DNA of 64,000 bases from Brevibacillus brevis (GCF_900637055.1 NZ_LR134338.1:4119001-4183000), one strand, 5' to 3'; positions 44,811 to 53,624 are shown, numbered from the stretch's first letter. The notes: a model not told the origin generated them from the sequence alone. Numbers and translations: made by a program.

Positions 44811-45617
44811 GTGAACGACCCATTGCGAGAGAGTATGTTGTTTGAGCATCGTTTCTGGCTACAAATTCTGGGCGATCATGCCCGCTTTATTTTTCAATCG
44901 CTTGCTCCGAATGAAGAGCAGGAAATTGAAAGAGCCGTTTACTTTATCGAGTCATTTGACCACTTGCTGGGAAACGCCAGGCAAAACCTGTCTTCCGATG
45001 AACTGCATACACTCAACCAACAAGCAAGCACACTCACCCAACAACTTCGTGATTTTAAACTCCACATTCTAGAAAGGCATCTCATCAGTAAAATATCGAT
45101 CAGCCTCCCCCCAACGTTTATGAACCACATGGTCAATGAGCTAGAAGAGTACGAACGAATTTTGCATGCTTTTCTCTCTGGAAGCTTGCCACCTGCCAAT
45201 CACCCGGTAGAGCTCCACCTTCTGTGGCTATCCGATGCGGTAGGGCATGCGGCCACCATCACTTCCCTTTTGGACATGGTGGAAAAAGACTATCAGCTCA
45301 AAAGCGAACGATTTACCAAAAAGTTCGAGCACTTTTACCTAAAAGCGGTGGAATTAGCCGGGTACCTCCGAACGAACCTGCATAACTTCCCGGCACTACG
45401 CCGTTTTAACCATCAAGCAGAAATAGAAATGAAGCTTTTTCAAGTATTCTTGCATGAATTGGAAGAGATGCGGATGCGTGATGAATTGCTAGGCGTTTTC
45501 TCCCCGCTCATGGCCGACCATATGTCTCGGGAAGAATGCTACTATTTGATGAAGCTATCTGAGGTTTCCGACGTGCAATCACCAGACTGTTTCCCGACCA
45601 GACCGCGCATTGAGTAA
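44811..45617 (+). CDS. DUF2935 protein
   Basis: 268-residue, all-helical protein. Two related helical halves, each with a Glu/His pattern (SMLFEHRFWLQILGDHARFI and, in the second half, HLLWLSDAVGHAATITSLLD), resemble ferritin-like or hemerythrin-like metal-binding bundles; the family is known in Bacillales without a defined function. GTG 44811 has AAGGAGGG upstream and gives a better start than codons before it. Confidence 0.8.
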   Translation: MNDPLRESMLFEHRFWLQILGDHARFIFQSLAPNEEQEIERAVYFIESFDHLLGNARQNLSSDELHTLNQQASTLTQQLRDFKLHILERHLISKISISLPPTFMNHMVNELEEYERILHAFLSGSLPPANHPVELHLLWLSDAVGHAATITSLLDMVEKDYQLKSERFTKKFEHFYLKAVELAGYLRTNLHNFPALRRFNHQAEIEMKLFQVFLHELEEMRMRDELLGVFSPLMADHMSREECYYLMKLSEVSDVQSPDCFPTRPRIE

Positions 45618-45758
45618 GAGATTAATTATTGAGAAGGGGGCGAAAGCTAAAGGCTTTACGCCTCTTTTCCATTCCTTCATGGTGGTATCCACACATGCAT
45701 AAGCAAGCAAGGAGCTGTCCTCATAGCATATAAGTACCAACGCTAAGGGGGCAGTGTC

Positions 45759-45947
45759 ATGGATCCGATTGAGCATCATAGACGGAGAATGCGTCATCAC
45801 TTGCGGCAAGCAGATCGTTATCGCTCGTTGGCTTTTGAACATCGCCATGATCGCATGCGTCATCATACCTTTCGAGAAAGAGAACACTTCCATCGCATGC
45901 GGGCCCATCACCACAGAACGCAAATACATTCGATGCGTCGTTTTTAA
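45759..45947 (+). CDS. His/Arg-rich small peptide, 62 aa
   Basis: Unrecognised peptide in which 31 of 62 residues are His (14) or Arg (17). It has a loose repeat: RRMRHH, DRMRHH and HRMRAHHH. AAGGGGGC lies eight bases upstream of ATG 45759 and a strong terminator begins six bases after the stop, so it looks like a real, self-contained gene. The composition suggests binding to metal, nucleic acid or an acidic polymer, or a spore-coat role; none of this is shown. Confidence 0.7.
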   Translation: MDPIEHHRRRMRHHLRQADRYRSLAFEHRHDRMRHHTFREREHFHRMRAHHHRTQIHSMRRF

Positions 45948-45950
45948 ATG

Positions 45951-45978
45951 AAAAACTCCCGTTATCGGGAGTTTTTTA
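45951..45978 (+). terminator. Terminator of the His/Arg-rich peptide gene
   Basis: AAAACTCCCG pairs with CGGGAGTTTT, ending in TTTTTT. Confidence 0.9.
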
Positions 45979-46142
45979 TGGGACAAGTCAAATGAATGCC
46001 CGAGGCAATCGTATGAAGAAATGGCTTTGTTCTTATGGTGATTCCGTGCTCATGCCCATTCACGAAAACTGGGGAATGCTGTTTGGACTTCCATCTGCGT
46101 TTTGACTGATCCAATAGGGAGCCTCTTGATCAGCCTGCAAAT

Positions 46143-46171
46143 AGAAAAGCCACCCGCAGTCCGAGTGGCTT
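46143..46171 (-). terminator. Probable original sigK terminator
   Basis: Read leftward, AGCCACTCG pairs with CGGGTGGCT followed by TTTTC. It directly follows the damaged sigK 3' copy. In the intact C-terminal copy at 50.8 kb the distal arm is replaced by unrelated sequence. Confidence 0.75.
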
Positions 46172-46461
46172 CATCCTATTTACTCAAAAAACTGCCCCCG
46201 CTGCGAAAAACTACCGATTCTGCGGTTGCTTCGTCCGATAAAACTCATTAAACAACTTCATTAACGCTCGCTTTTCGATACGGGATACATACGAACGAGA
46301 AATGCCCAGCTCACGCGCAATTTCGCGCTGTGTCTTTTCTTTGTCCTGATCCAGCCCAAATCTGCCGATGATGACCTCTTTTTCACGCTCATCGAGGGTT
46401 GCACAGCGTCGACCACTTCGTCGGTTTCTGTGCCGAGGACGTCGATCAAGGTGATTTCATT
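46159..46461. repeat. Direct repeat, copy A (sigK 3' end)
   Basis: Nearly identical to 50745-51087: offset 4,586 up to 46397, then 4,626 after a net 40-base deletion in this copy. Only a few substitutions are visible over about 300 bases, so the duplication is recent. Confidence 0.92.
46211..46461 (-). pseudogene. Truncated second copy of the sigK C-terminal region
   Basis: Encodes the end of sigma-K, including the region-4 helix-turn-helix (ELGISRSYVSRIEKRAL), but starts abruptly inside the NEITLIDVLGTET stretch and carries a net 40-base deletion near 46398 that shifts the frame. It cannot make a functional product. It abuts what appears to be the native sigK terminator, so this may be the ancestral position of the 3' end. 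Confidence 0.9.
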
Positions 46462-46673
46462 CACCCTATGTGTTTATCTGTTTTTTGAATAAGCTTTGGA
46501 CTTAATGAAAGGTACACACGAGAATCAAAGTTTATTCTCATCAGGGTATAACTCGCTTTACTGTTACAGTTCCAATGATTAAGAGATAACTATAATGTCG
46601 TATATGAAAAAGAAACTATTTCTCCATTTTTAAAAAATCCTATAATTAGGCATATTTTTAAAAAAACAGATAA

Positions 46674-47068
46674 ATAGCTGTTTTAGATTTTGATCAGTCA
46701 CAGGATACAGTCACATACAATCCGACGGATTGGCAGTTTGTTAGGGAAGAATTGACCAGCGAAGAGGCGAAAAAGGAGGCTCAAGCCTTCGATAATCTAC
46801 TCACTCAAAGAGCTACGGAGATCGCTGCCGACACTGGCGTAGATTTGTCTAAATACGCGCAATTGAAAAAGCCGACGTTTGGAAAATGGACAAAGACCTA
46901 TTCAAAGAGGTTAAAGAGCTGACTAGCAATCTTTCAGTGGGCGATAAAATGCCTCAAATCCATTTACACGAATCCGGCGAAAGTCTGTACGTACTGCGGC
47001 AATATGCGGATGGAACGAACACAGCTGTAGAGTTCGTACTGGAAAACGGCAAGTGGGAAAAGCAGTAG
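46674..47068 (+). pseudogene. Decayed gene fragment of unknown family
   Basis: An open stretch without a start (DFDQSQDTVTYNPTDWQF, then ELTSEEAKKEAQAFDNLL) shifts frame near 46885 and continues as MDKDLFKEVKELTSNLSVGD to VEFVLENGKWEKQ. Both halves look like real, hydrophilic protein. I do not recognise the family. It is 5'-truncated and frameshifted. Confidence 0.6.
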
Positions 47069-47268
47069 TATAGGTATTAGTAAAGAAACCCGTCCCCTCA
47101 AAACAGGGACAGGTTTGCTATTTCTTGAACACCTTATGAACATTCCCCTGAGCATTCCTTTGATTTGAATTTATTCCTTTTACTGTTTTGCTCAAATCAT
47201 CGAAATATAATATATTTCTGAAGTAATTTGTTTTATTATCCATTTTTAACATTTCAAGGGGGATTATA

Positions 47269-48123
47269 ATGATTTTAACAAACAGGTTCAGCAAGCAATT
47301 CTTTAGCTTTGCTCTTATGTTTTCCATTTTATTTTCTGGCCAGAACATTGGTCATGCGGAGGATCAATATACTAAGGATTTGATTCCTACAATGACAAGC
47401 CACTCATCACCAGAGGGAATCGCAAGTGCAAGTAGTGAAAACCAAGAACAACAAAAGTATTTTGCTTATTTGGCTTTTGATGATACTACAATTCCTGATG
47501 GCTTTGATGTTTGGGCTTCACTAACTACATCAAATGAGTGGTTACAATTTGAATTTACCTCAAAGAAACAAATACAAAAATATACTTTGGAACCCAAAAA
47601 TTATGCTCATTCAGGTAGTCCGACTGATGGTATGTCACAGGCACCAAAAGATTGGCAATTTCAAGCATGGAATGGAGCCGATTGGATCGTTTTAGATTCA
47701 CAATCGGGTATCACGGACTGGGTTCCAGGCACCAAGAAAGAATTTATGTTCAACAACTCAAATAGCTATAACAAGTACAGAATTTTTATTACTGCGAACA
47801 ATGGTGGATGGGCCATTTCATTAGGCCAAATGGAAATGATGGAGAAAATTAATTCAACCCCAGACCCTGATCCAGAACCAATTCCAACTGGTGATAACGC
47901 ACTTCTTGTAATTAAAATGATCAGTGGACTTGAAAAAGAATTTGAGCTGACTGCATCCGAAGTACAGGACTTCATTGACTGGTACAATGACCGCGCTGAC
48001 GGTAGAGGAAAAGAAACATACATGTTCGATAAGGACTTTAACAAAGGGCCGTTTACCGCTCGAAAAGATTATGTAGCTTTCAGTAAGATTCAATCCTTTG
48101 AAGTAATGGAATATACCAAATAA
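47269..48123 (+). CDS. Secreted protein with F5/8 type C (discoidin-like) domain
   Basis: 284 residues with a signal peptide ending near GHA-ED. About residues 40-200 form a galactose-binding/discoidin-like fold, with SSEWLQFEF-like TSNEWLQFEFTSKKQI and APKDWQFQAWNGADWIVLDSQ as typical strands. A PDPDPEPIP linker leads to a C-terminal domain (LLVIKMISGLEKEFELTASE). AAGGGGGA precedes the ATG. It is visibly more AT-rich than the surroundings, which suggests transfer. A terminator follows directly. Confidence 0.8.
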   Translation: MILTNRFSKQFFSFALMFSILFSGQNIGHAEDQYTKDLIPTMTSHSSPEGIASASSENQEQQKYFAYLAFDDTTIPDGFDVWASLTTSNEWLQFEFTSKKQIQKYTLEPKNYAHSGSPTDGMSQAPKDWQFQAWNGADWIVLDSQSGITDWVPGTKKEFMFNNSNSYNKYRIFITANNGGWAISLGQMEMMEKINSTPDPDPEPIPTGDNALLVIKMISGLEKEFELTASEVQDFIDWYNDRADGRGKETYMFDKDFNKGPFTARKDYVAFSKIQSFEVMEYTK

Positions 48124-48127
48124 CATG

Positions 48128-48160
48128 CCGAGGCACCTCCTCTAACAGGAAGGTGCCTCG
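48128..48160 (+). terminator. Terminator hairpin
   Basis: CGAGGCACCT pairs with AGGTGCCTCG right after the stop codon of the discoidin-like gene; no long T-run follows. Confidence 0.6.
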
Positions 48161-48443
48161 TACATTCTTAACGCTCGTCTATGCTGAAAGAATATAGTCT
48201 ACGAATACTGGCGATGAATGGATTATCAGCTTGCTCGAGCAGCGTCAGGTATATAAATTCCATATATCATCACCACTACAATTGTATCAATACCAAAAGA
48301 CACATGCGCTGGTAATTACTCGTAAGTACCTTCATAATGACCAGGAAAGGGATTTTCCTTGTTGTTTATTCAAAGTTCGTTTACCTTTGGTGTTTTTCGG
48401 TGCCCAGTTAGAAAAGGTATCCTCAATTATCTACAACTGCTTC
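48161..48443. other. Intergenic stretch with no recognisable gene
   Basis: AT-rich sequence with a short rightward frame (48231-48452) that resembles nothing I know and has no ribosome site. It may be a decayed remnant. Confidence 0.4.
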
Positions 48444-49568
48444 TCAATTTGAATAATCTACCTTTGTATCAATTTCTTTTCTCAGCTTTGGTCTGATGAA
48501 GACTCCCCCGAACAAATGGACGAATTTAAACCGACTGCCCAAATAGGCAAGGACACAGGAACATACAATCGTAAGTATAAATAACATTACTAATCCTGAA
48601 TCTCCTACTCTCAATCCTTTGAAGTGAAACAGTTCACTAATGATCAAAGGATGGATCAGGTAAATGAAAAAGGAATGGGTAGAGAACCAACAGACCGAGT
48701 GTAATACCTTCCTTGGCCAACCAGTCATGCTTGTAGACAGCCTGTACATGAACAAGGCGCTTACAACCGTGTACAACAAAGTGCTCGGCTTAGTTGAGGA
48801 GGCAAAAGTGTCCGTCCATTTACTATCGACCACCAATACGATCAGAGAGGCAAACCATGGTACAAACGTTTGCCAGAGCGTCAGCTTTCCGACAAATGCT
48901 GAGAATTCATTAAATCTCATTGCCACGAACATTCCCAAAACGAAGTAAAACACCCATACAGGAAAAAGAATAACATAAGGTACCTTGATGCTAGGTAGTA
49001 CGATGAGTTGGTTGGCATGTAAATAAATTGCCATGTGCATTACTAAGGTCGATATAAACGAAACTGTTAGCGTCCAATTCGTCTTCGTCCGTAGAAGACT
49101 CTTCAAGAATGGATATATTAGATAGAGTTGGCAAATGATCACCAAGAAATATAGGTGAACGTAAGCCGTACCTTTCACCATATGCTTCCCTAGCGTTGTT
49201 AAAAGAACCCAGGGTTCGACTGACCCAAGATTGTATTGATGGGCATAGGTAAAGTAAAGTATGCTCCAGATCAAATACGGTAGTAAGATCTTATTATACC
49301 GCCTTTTAAAAAACTCTCGTTTCCCTATCCTCCCCCGGTCACTTAAGGCAAGACTTAACCCTGAAAGTAGAATAAACATTGGTACAGCGAAACGCGCTAC
49401 CTGATTCCAAGCAAACGCCATAACACTAGTTTCTACATAACTCGCTGTTACATGGATTGAGATTACTGCAATAGCACTGATAGCCCTTAGATAATCAATC
49501 TCTTTAATTCTCGTATGAATGCACCTTCTCTTCTCTCTATGTTGTGGACCTCTGCAACAGTTTTCCAT
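48444..49568 (-). CDS. Acyltransferase 3 family membrane protein
   Basis: 374 residues with about ten membrane helices, typical of OafA/YrhL-type O-acyltransferases that acetylate surface polysaccharides. The N-terminal motif is EIDYLRAISAIAVISIHV (with the catalytic-region His), followed by RFAVPMFILLSGLSLALS and a KRRYNKILLPYLIWS loop. The start is uncertain; the first 16 or so residues (Cys/Arg-rich) may not be translated. It is flanked by decayed sequence. Confidence 0.83.
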   Translation of the reverse strand: MENCCRGPQHREKRRCIHTRIKEIDYLRAISAIAVISIHVTASYVETSVMAFAWNQVARFAVPMFILLSGLSLALSDRGRIGKREFFKRRYNKILLPYLIWSILYFTYAHQYNLGSVEPWVLLTTLGKHMVKGTAYVHLYFLVIICQLYLIYPFLKSLLRTKTNWTLTVSFISTLVMHMAIYLHANQLIVLPSIKVPYVILFPVWVFYFVLGMFVAMRFNEFSAFVGKLTLWQTFVPWFASLIVLVVDSKWTDTFASSTKPSTLLYTVVSALFMYRLSTSMTGWPRKVLHSVCWFSTHSFFIYLIHPLIISELFHFKGLRVGDSGLVMLFILTIVCSCVLAYLGSRFKFVHLFGGVFIRPKLRKEIDTKVDYSN

Positions 49569-49797
49569 TCATGATAATAGCATTCTTTTGTAAATATCGG
49601 AAAATGTGGCTATTTTGCCCTACCAAAAATAAACAAAAGACCAGTCTCTGCTTTTTTACAGATACGGGTCGTAGTTTTTTCGAAGACATTCAATTTGTAC
49701 TTTCTCTTTTTATATGATGCTATCTTTCATAAAATCTAAGAAAGGAGTTTTCCTCGTTGTTTCGTCTATTTCAACGTGAACGAGTCTGGTACGCGAG

Positions 49798-49929
49798 TCA
49801 AGAACCGTGTTTCTCCGGCATTAATGACCTCTCATCGCCATCATCTTTTGCTTCTACGAGCTGATTCCCCAATTCCTCTAATTCAAACTCGTCTCGATTA
49901 GGTCTTTTTGGTGTAGATGCTTTTGCCAT
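49798..49929 (-). pseudogene. 43-codon fragment resembling the YolD N-terminus
   Basis: Begins MAKASTPKRPNRDEFELEEL and soon departs from it, ending after 43 codons. AGGGGG lies eight bases before the ATG. The start resembles YolD-like proteins that accompany UV-damage polymerases on mobile DNA, but the rest of such a protein is missing. Confidence 0.4.
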
Positions 49930-49941
49930 CTATTGAACCCC

Positions 49942-50165
49942 CTAGCTTCTAACATCACTAATGGTATCCATCGGAATCCATTGGACATCTTCATCCGTAA
50001 GCAACTTTACCTTTCTGCTATTCGTATCTACCCACTCAAACTTTTATTTGCACTCATATCGTCCATGTAATAAGAGTTGGGACTCGTCGAGGCATTTCTA
50101 ATAATATCTGATCCATCGTACGGAGTAACTGATGTTTCGGCAGTCCAGCCTGTTTTTCCATAGTA
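49942..50165 (-). pseudogene. Frameshifted C-terminal fragment of an unknown protein
   Basis: Two leftward frames join into one plausible sequence: TGWTAETSVTPYDGSDIIRN followed, after a shift near 50040, by FEWVDTNSRKVKLLTDEDVQ and ending IPMDTISDVRS. The 5' end is missing. Family not recognised. Confidence 0.45.
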
Positions 50166-50183
50166 CCACTAGTAGAGAAGACA

Positions 50184-50505
50184 ATGGGCAAGTTGCTCGA
50201 GCGTCTAGATGGTAACATTCTTCCTAAAGCCACTTTACACTCTGATCAAGGTATGCATTATCCTCACCCTGGATTTCGTCTTCTCGTCGCCAAAGCAGGA
50301 TTTCAGCAATCAATGTCCGAAAGAAAAACTGTTGGGATAATGCTTCAATGGAGACCTTTTGGGGCCATATGAAGAATGAAATGGAGTATAATACGTGTTC
50401 TTCTATTCAGGAATTACGAGCACAAGTTGAGGAGTACATTTCGTATTACAACCCAAGTAGAAAATGACCCCTGATGAATTCAGGAGTCATTTGTTGGTTG
50501 CCTAA
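50184..50505 (+). mobile_element. IS3-family transposase remnant
   Basis: Fragment of the DDE integrase domain of an IS3/IS150-type OrfB. It shows LHSDQGMHY (second catalytic Asp region) and FQQSMS, then after frame changes HMKNEMEY (catalytic Glu helix), EYISYYNPSRK and the family's usual end TPDEFRSHLL. Several shifts and missing 5' sequence make it inactive. Confidence 0.85.
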
Positions 50506-50507
50506 CG

Positions 50508-50742
50508 CAGCGGCGCTTTTTTTAACTTGAATTGGTGTGATTTTGCCACTTTTGGTTCCGTCTCCAATTTGTCCGAAAGTATTGCCTCCCCAGCCAAAAG
50601 CAACTCCTTCCGCACTTACACCCAAAGAATGAACATTTCCAGACGATAAAGTTTTTTAACCCGCTAAAATTGGTAATTTCAACTGGTAAGGAGTAATTGG
50701 TTGTCTCTCCATTACCAAATCCTCCACTTCCATTGCCGCCCG
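50508..50742 (-). pseudogene. RCC1-repeat protein fragment
   Basis: Leftward reading gives GGFGNGETTNYSLPVEITNF, then after a shift HSLGVSAEGVAFGWGGNTFG, then QIGDGTKSGKITPIQVKK, the classical RCC1 beta-propeller repeat (GxNxxGQLGDG-like, xPxxV). Both ends are lost; it abuts the sigK repeat on one side and the IS3 remnant on the other. Confidence 0.75.
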
Positions 50743-50744
50743 GC

Positions 50745-51087
50745 GTCCGAGTGGCTTCATCCTATTTACTCAAAAAACTGCCCCCGCTGCGAAAAACTAC
50801 CGATTCTGCGGTTGCTTCGTCCGATAAAACTCATTAAACAACTTCATTAACGCTCGCTTTTCGATACGGGATACATAGGAACGAGAAATGCCTAGCTCAC
50901 GCGCAATTTCGCGCTGTGTCTTTTCTTTGTCCTGATCCAGCCCAAATCTGCCGATGATGACCTCTTTTTCACGCTCATCGAGGATGTGTATGTGCTGGTA
51001 AATTTTATTGGACTCCAGCTTGAGCTGCACAGCGTCGACCACTTCGTCGGTTTCTGTGCCAAGGACGTCGATCAAGGTGATTTCATT
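50745..51087. repeat. Direct repeat, copy B (sigK 3' end)
   Basis: Partner of 46159-46461, complete over the 40 bases deleted there. It covers the C-terminal sigma-K coding sequence and 50 bases downstream. Confidence 0.92.
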
Positions 51088-51172
51088 GCCTTCTTTATCC
51101 GTCCCGATTGGGTCGTGCAACGAAACATCTTTTTTGGTTTTTTTCAGACTTCTCAGATGCATGAGGATTTCA
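50797..51172 (-). CDS. spoIIIC: C-terminal half of sigma-K (spoIIIC-like)
   Basis: Encodes sigma regions 3-4 of the mother-cell sigma factor. The frame enters from the element with ILMHLRSLKKTKKDVS and continues through DPIGTDKEGNEITLIDV to the region-4 helix-turn-helix ELGISRSYVSRIEKRAL and ends KQPQNR. It has no proper start of its own and must be joined to the N-terminal half at 58.5-58.9 kb. Joining at the TGA core gives an uninterrupted frame (E-N-E-I-L-M-H). The downstream terminator has been lost in this copy. Confidence 0.95.
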
Positions 51173-51190
51173 ATCTAAATGTCAAAAGGG
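51165..51190. other. Left attachment site of the sigK element
   Basis: Core TCA at 51170-51172 (TGA read with the gene), then eight bases, then GTCAAAAGGG (51181-51190) inside the element. The same 10-bp sequence appears inverted at the other end. Confidence 0.75.
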
Positions 51191-51425
51191 GAGCATAGAC
51201 AGAGAAATCCTTGATATGCCGGGAGTTGTTTCAGGAAAAATCTTCAGTCGTACAAAATAAGATTCAGACTCATGCTCAAATTTAAAAAGCCGCTGACTAT
51301 GACTTAAAAAATAAAGTCCTAGACTGCGGCTGCTTATTTTGCGCTAACTCTCAACTTGGGGAATGTCTGAAAGAAGCTGCCATTATTTCGGCTTCTTAAG
51401 ACATATGCTGAGGATCAATCACTTA

Positions 51426-51980
51426 TTAATCAAGCATGAGATACCAATAAATGGCTATCTCATCACTATCTTTATCTAGACCTCTGTAAACGTAGGAATC
51501 GAAACCTCCGATGACAAAACCACAGCTTTCGTAGAATTTACATGCGCGGACATTAGTACTTTGTGTCTCCAGCATGATTCCCGTCATACCGCCATCCTTC
51601 GTCCAGCGTTTAGCCTGTTCGATTAGTTTTTTACCGACACCATATCCTCTATATTGCTTATCCACTTTGATATCTTCCACATAGGCATATTTGTTCCAAT
51701 TTCTTTTCAAAACAATTTGACCCACAACTTGATTATTTACGAGCGCTACATAAATGATTTGATGGGGATTGCCGATATAGTTCGAATAATCCTCAAGCGT
51801 ATCTTCTTCAAGCTGTTCATCATCGTAGCTTTTATTCCTAAGGGGGCTCTCCTTCACCGTATATCCGATTCGCTGTCCCATTAGTTGCAAGACAAGGGTA
51901 GAGTCTACGATAAAGCTCCCATCAATGTTTGAACCACACTCATCGTCCCCAGCCCTCAGTTCTCTAATGAAAATATCCAT
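51426..51980 (-). CDS. GNAT acetyltransferase, streptothricin acetyltransferase-like
   Basis: 184-residue GNAT protein. It closely follows the SatA/Sat pattern: TLEDYSNYIGNPHQIIYVAL, then QIVLKRNWNKYAYVEDIKVD, an acetyl-CoA loop YRGYGVGKKLIEQAKRW, and CKFYESCGFVIGGFDSYVY near the end, finishing IYWYLMLD. Known members acetylate the beta-lysine group of streptothricin and give resistance. Here it lies inside the sigK element as apparent cargo. A good ribosome site (AGGAGG) precedes ATG 51980. Confidence 0.85.
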   Translation of the reverse strand: MDIFIRELRAGDDECGSNIDGSFIVDSTLVLQLMGQRIGYTVKESPLRNKSYDDEQLEEDTLEDYSNYIGNPHQIIYVALVNNQVVGQIVLKRNWNKYAYVEDIKVDKQYRGYGVGKKLIEQAKRWTKDGGMTGIMLETQSTNVRACKFYESCGFVIGGFDSYVYRGLDKDSDEIAIYWYLMLD

Positions 51981-52158
51981 ATTCGTCCTCCTATATTTTT
52001 ATAAGGTGGGAATAGAGATATTAAGGGGGACCACGGACTTAACGGAATACATATTGCTCCGTCATTTTTATACCCTCCTAGTATGATTTAGCATGTAAGA
52101 TTCTCTAGATAATTGTACAATCATGGCTGAGCAGATGCGACAGCTTTTAAACGTTAAG

Positions 52159-52172
52159 CCCGTTAGCTCAAC
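52159..52172 (+). repeat. Short element repeat, copy 1
   Basis: CCCGTTAGCTCAAC; related copies lie at 54051-54064 and 54611-54624, all within the sigK element and in the same orientation. Confidence 0.55.
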
Positions 52173-52185
52173 TCACAATATCTAG

Positions 52186-52605
52186 TTAGACGGATTTTAG
52201 AAGTGTGTTTTGTCCTGCTGCTAGCCTCCAAACTTTCGTTTCCTTGACCATTACGTAGATAGCAATGCTTTCTTGCCCTCCGTCAATTCGTTTACCATCG
52301 GAAGTTGTTGAATATTGACGGACATGAACTACAGCTACATTGGAATTAATGAACGAGATGCTGTCAACAGTATATTTGCTATAAGAATGACGTAAAGGAC
52401 CTGTCAAGACGATTTTGTGCACTTTATTTATTTCATCCCAACCCGACAACTTTTCCCCCATTACATTCACCCAAGTGGCGTTTTGTGTGAAATGGCTGTC
52501 TAACGCATCTGCATCGTGCCGATTAAACGCTGCCTCCATTTCATTAACTACATGTTTGATAAGCTCGCGATCATGCTCCAATGGTTCCTCTTCTTTGTAT
52601 ACCAT
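52186..52605 (-). CDS. SnoaL/DUF4440-like protein (SgcJ/EcaC type)
   Basis: 139 residues with the NTF2-like fold: an N-terminal helix EMEAAFNRHDADALDSHFTQ, then NATWVNVMGEKLSGWDEI and strands VAVVHVRQYSTTSDG and WRLAAGQNTLL. Members are often small hydrolases or isomerases or have unknown roles. It is divergent from a LysR regulator, so it is the likely target gene of that regulator. Ribosome site AAGGGAGG precedes ATG 52605. Confidence 0.8.
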   Translation of the reverse strand: MVYKEEEPLEHDRELIKHVVNEMEAAFNRHDADALDSHFTQNATWVNVMGEKLSGWDEINKVHKIVLTGPLRHSYSKYTVDSISFINSNVAVVHVRQYSTTSDGKRIDGGQESIAIYVMVKETKVWRLAAGQNTLLKSV

Positions 52606-52656
52606 AGAAATGCCTCCCTTTATTGCTTAGTTCATTGTTAAATCTGATACTATAAC

Positions 52657-52672
52657 ATATTATCAATAATAT
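52657..52672. promoter_or_regulatory. Candidate LysR operator
   Basis: Perfect palindrome ATATTAT-CA-ATAATAT in the divergent intergenic region between the SnoaL-like gene and lysR. Position fits a LysR-type binding site, but the sequence is also simply AT-rich. Confidence 0.45.
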
Positions 52673-52727
52673 CTAATACATGATTTTCATGAGTATCATG
52701 CTAAATCGTATATAAATGGAGGTCATC

Positions 52728-53603
52728 ATGGATACTTCACATTTACATTACTTTCGTACTATCGCTAGAATTCAACATATGACCAAAGCAGCCGAAGAAC
52801 TGCAAATTGCTCAACCCGCATTAAGCAAAATAATCGCTCGACTTGAGGAAGATCTTGGTATCCCCCTCTTTGACCGACAGGGGAGAAATATTAGATTAAA
52901 CACGTTTGGTAAAACGTTCCTTCGAAAGGTAGAAATTGCTTTAAACGCATTGGAAGATGGAAGGAAAGAAATTGAAGAACTCTCTGGGTTGTATTCGGGC
53001 AGTGTTCACTTAGCGGTTACGAGCGTCGAGCTCCTGTCAAGGCCACTTGCTGACTTTCTATCCCAATACCCGAAAACCGATTTCCGAATAACCCAAGTTT
53101 CTATGATGGAACTGGAGCCTCTTCTTCTGAGTGGAGAAGTGGACATTTGTCTCACAGCGTTACCTACGCAAAATGCTGGAGTGTGCTCCTCCCATGTCTT
53201 GGAGGAAGAAGTATACCTTGCTGTTTCTCCTAACCATCGATTCTCAGACCGACAGAGCATTTCTTTGGCAGAAGCTGCTACTGAAGCTTTCATAGGTTAC
53301 AATGAGGGGCAATTTTATCAACCACTGAACGATATCTTTTTTGGAGAGGCTGGAGTTCATCCTAAATATATATGCAGGGTAAATGAGCCTTCTGCTATTG
53401 CGAGTCTTGTCCGGGCCGGCGTTGGTGTCGCTCTTGTAGGTGAGTGCGGACGAAGCTCTGACTCTCCACTCACTTTATTAAAGATTCATGACCACAGTAT
53501 GAAACGTCATTATAAGTTCATTTGGCTTGAATCACGATATTTATCTGTAGCAGCAAGAAAATTCTTGGAGTTCGTAACGGAATTTTTCTGTAGGACAAAT
53601 TAG
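52728..53603 (+). CDS. LysR-family transcriptional regulator
   Basis: 291-residue regulator. The winged helix-turn-helix is in MTKAAEELQIAQPALSKIIA (about residues 17-37), followed by LEEDLGIPLFDRQGRNIRL and a periplasmic-binding-protein-like effector domain. ATG 52728 follows GGAGG. It faces the SnoaL-like gene across a palindrome and probably controls it and itself. It is cargo within the sigK element. Confidence 0.9.
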   Translation: MDTSHLHYFRTIARIQHMTKAAEELQIAQPALSKIIARLEEDLGIPLFDRQGRNIRLNTFGKTFLRKVEIALNALEDGRKEIEELSGLYSGSVHLAVTSVELLSRPLADFLSQYPKTDFRITQVSMMELEPLLLSGEVDICLTALPTQNAGVCSSHVLEEEVYLAVSPNHRFSDRQSISLAEAATEAFIGYNEGQFYQPLNDIFFGEAGVHPKYICRVNEPSAIASLVRAGVGVALVGECGRSSDSPLTLLKIHDHSMKRHYKFIWLESRYLSVAARKFLEFVTEFFCRTN

Positions 53604-53624
53604 TCATCCTCTTCGATTCGGTTA

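Noticed and set aside
45579..45986. Leftward 135-codon frame opposite the His/Arg-rich gene
   Set aside because: It is the complement of the His/Arg-rich gene and runs through its terminator; the rightward frame has the better ribosome site.
49798..50165. A single YolD-like gene across both fragments
   Set aside because: The order of the pieces is wrong for one gene and the upstream piece reads as a different protein (TGWTAETSVTPYDG), so they are listed as separate fragments.
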